64,000 bases of DNA from DATFVA01 sp963747755 (GTDB lineage: Bacteria; Bacteroidota; Ignavibacteria; Ignavibacteriales; Ignavibacteriaceae): NCBI GenBank assembly GCA_963747755.1, contig CAVVGK010000014.1, positions 806,001-870,000 of the forward strand. The letters run 5' to 3'. The notes below the pieces were generated by a model. That model did no database searches, was not told the DNA's origin, and saw only the letters and a program-made list of their open reading frames with translations. Below, one piece after another: positions 63,527 to 64,000 of the stretch (position 1 is the stretch's first letter; each line of letters starts with the position of its first letter). A program made the translations under genes and the position numbers.

Positions 63527-64000
63527 TTAATCCATTCCCCAAACAACGTACAACGCTCCCCAGGTATATCCCGCACCAAACGCTGAGAGGATAAGGTTAT
63601 CACCCTTCTTCAACTTTCCGGCGCGATGGTAATCAACCAGGCAAAGCGGAATGGTAGCCGCGGTTGTATTTCCGTATTTATCAATATTTATCATCACTTT
63701 ATCTTTGCCTAAACCCATTCTTTGCGCGGTAGCATCAATGATCCTTAGATTTGCCTGATGAGGCACAAGGTAGGCAACGTCTTCTGATGTAAGATTATTC
63801 TTCTGCATAATTTCATATGAAACATCAGCCATGCCTTTAACAGCCACTTTATATACAGCCTTTCCGTCCTGGTAAAGATAGTGCATTTTTTTATCGACCG
63901 TTTCATGAGAAGGCGGATTTAAGCTGCCCCCTCCTTTCATATGCAGACTCTCAAGTCCTGAACCGTCAACTTTCAGGATGGAATCTCTAAGACCAATAGA
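63527..64000 (-). CDS. fabH: 3-oxoacyl-ACP synthase III, C-terminal part (truncated by the window edge)
   Basis: Partial: the frame is open to 64000, so the N-terminal half with the active-site Cys lies outside the window. The visible ~158 residues hold the catalytic His in YLVPHQANLRIIDATAQRMG and the Asn in DKYGNTTAATIPL, with SAFGAGYTWGALYV near the end. It starts fatty-acid synthesis by condensing an acyl-CoA with malonyl-ACP. First gene of the fab operon as seen here. Confidence 0.95.
   Translation of the reverse strand, partial: SIGLRDSILKVDGSGLESLHMKGGGSLNPPSHETVDKKMHYLYQDGKAVYKVAVKGMADVSYEIMQKNNLTSEDVAYLVPHQANLRIIDATAQRMGLGKDKVMINIDKYGNTTAATIPLCLVDYHRAGKLKKGDNLILSAFGAGYTWGALYVVWGMD

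Overview
The window looks like a chromosomal segment from a member of the Bacteroidota/FCB group, most likely Ignavibacteria or a close relative. This is inferred from gene content, not from a marker phylogeny. The pointers are a very large C25 (gingipain-type) protein with a C-terminal T9SS-like sorting domain, a SusC-like TonB receptor with an N-terminal carboxypeptidase-regulatory domain, a single-chain glycine decarboxylase, RNase HIII, a fabH-fabD-fabG-acpP-fabF-rnc cluster, low to moderate GC, and at least one exact match to the Bacteroidota -33/-7 promoter type. Two tRNA genes are present (Leu-CAG and Phe-GAA). There is no rRNA, prophage or CRISPR array.

Layout. 0-9 kb is loosely organised: two membrane fatty-acid desaturases (the first very like sphingolipid delta-4 desaturase), a lipoprotein/membrane-protein pair, a lone receiver domain, an M28 peptidase, an AraC regulator and a decayed 574-bp insertion sequence. 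An intergenic region at 4.1-4.7 kb carries a candidate ~155-nt structured RNA built of two covarying repeats. 9-25 kb is housekeeping: tRNA-Leu, a class A penicillin-binding protein with an LpxH-type phosphoesterase, an M1 aminopeptidase, glgC plus a Nudix gene, and a tight seven-gene operon purC-pgsA-pgpA-cinA-thpR-recA-recX. It also holds a thioredoxin-fold lipoprotein flanked by two very small Cys-rich membrane proteins, and a frameshifted M3 peptidase.

25-45 kb is a surface polysaccharide region: methyltransferase, MurJ/MviN-type flippase, glmS (UDP-GlcNAc supply), the giant C25 surface protein, a Wzi-like outer-membrane protein, an initiating sugar-phosphate transferase and a DegT-type aminotransferase. 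A divergent + strand set follows: GT9, O-antigen ligase/polymerase-like protein, GT2 and a second DegT-type aminotransferase, with a GT4 on the minus strand. Together these could activate, build, flip, polymerise and anchor an amino-sugar-containing glycan.

45-55 kb holds RNase HIII, a DinB-fold protein, a CHASE3/PAS histidine kinase, a TonB receptor followed by a candidate C-rich-loop small RNA, and bamA-like-rsmE-rlpA. 55-64 kb holds gcvP and a type II fatty-acid synthesis operon transcribed fabH-fabD-(DUF3109-like)-fabG-acpP-fabF-rnc. A Cys-rich metal-binding-type protein is embedded in that operon with overlapping start and stop codons.
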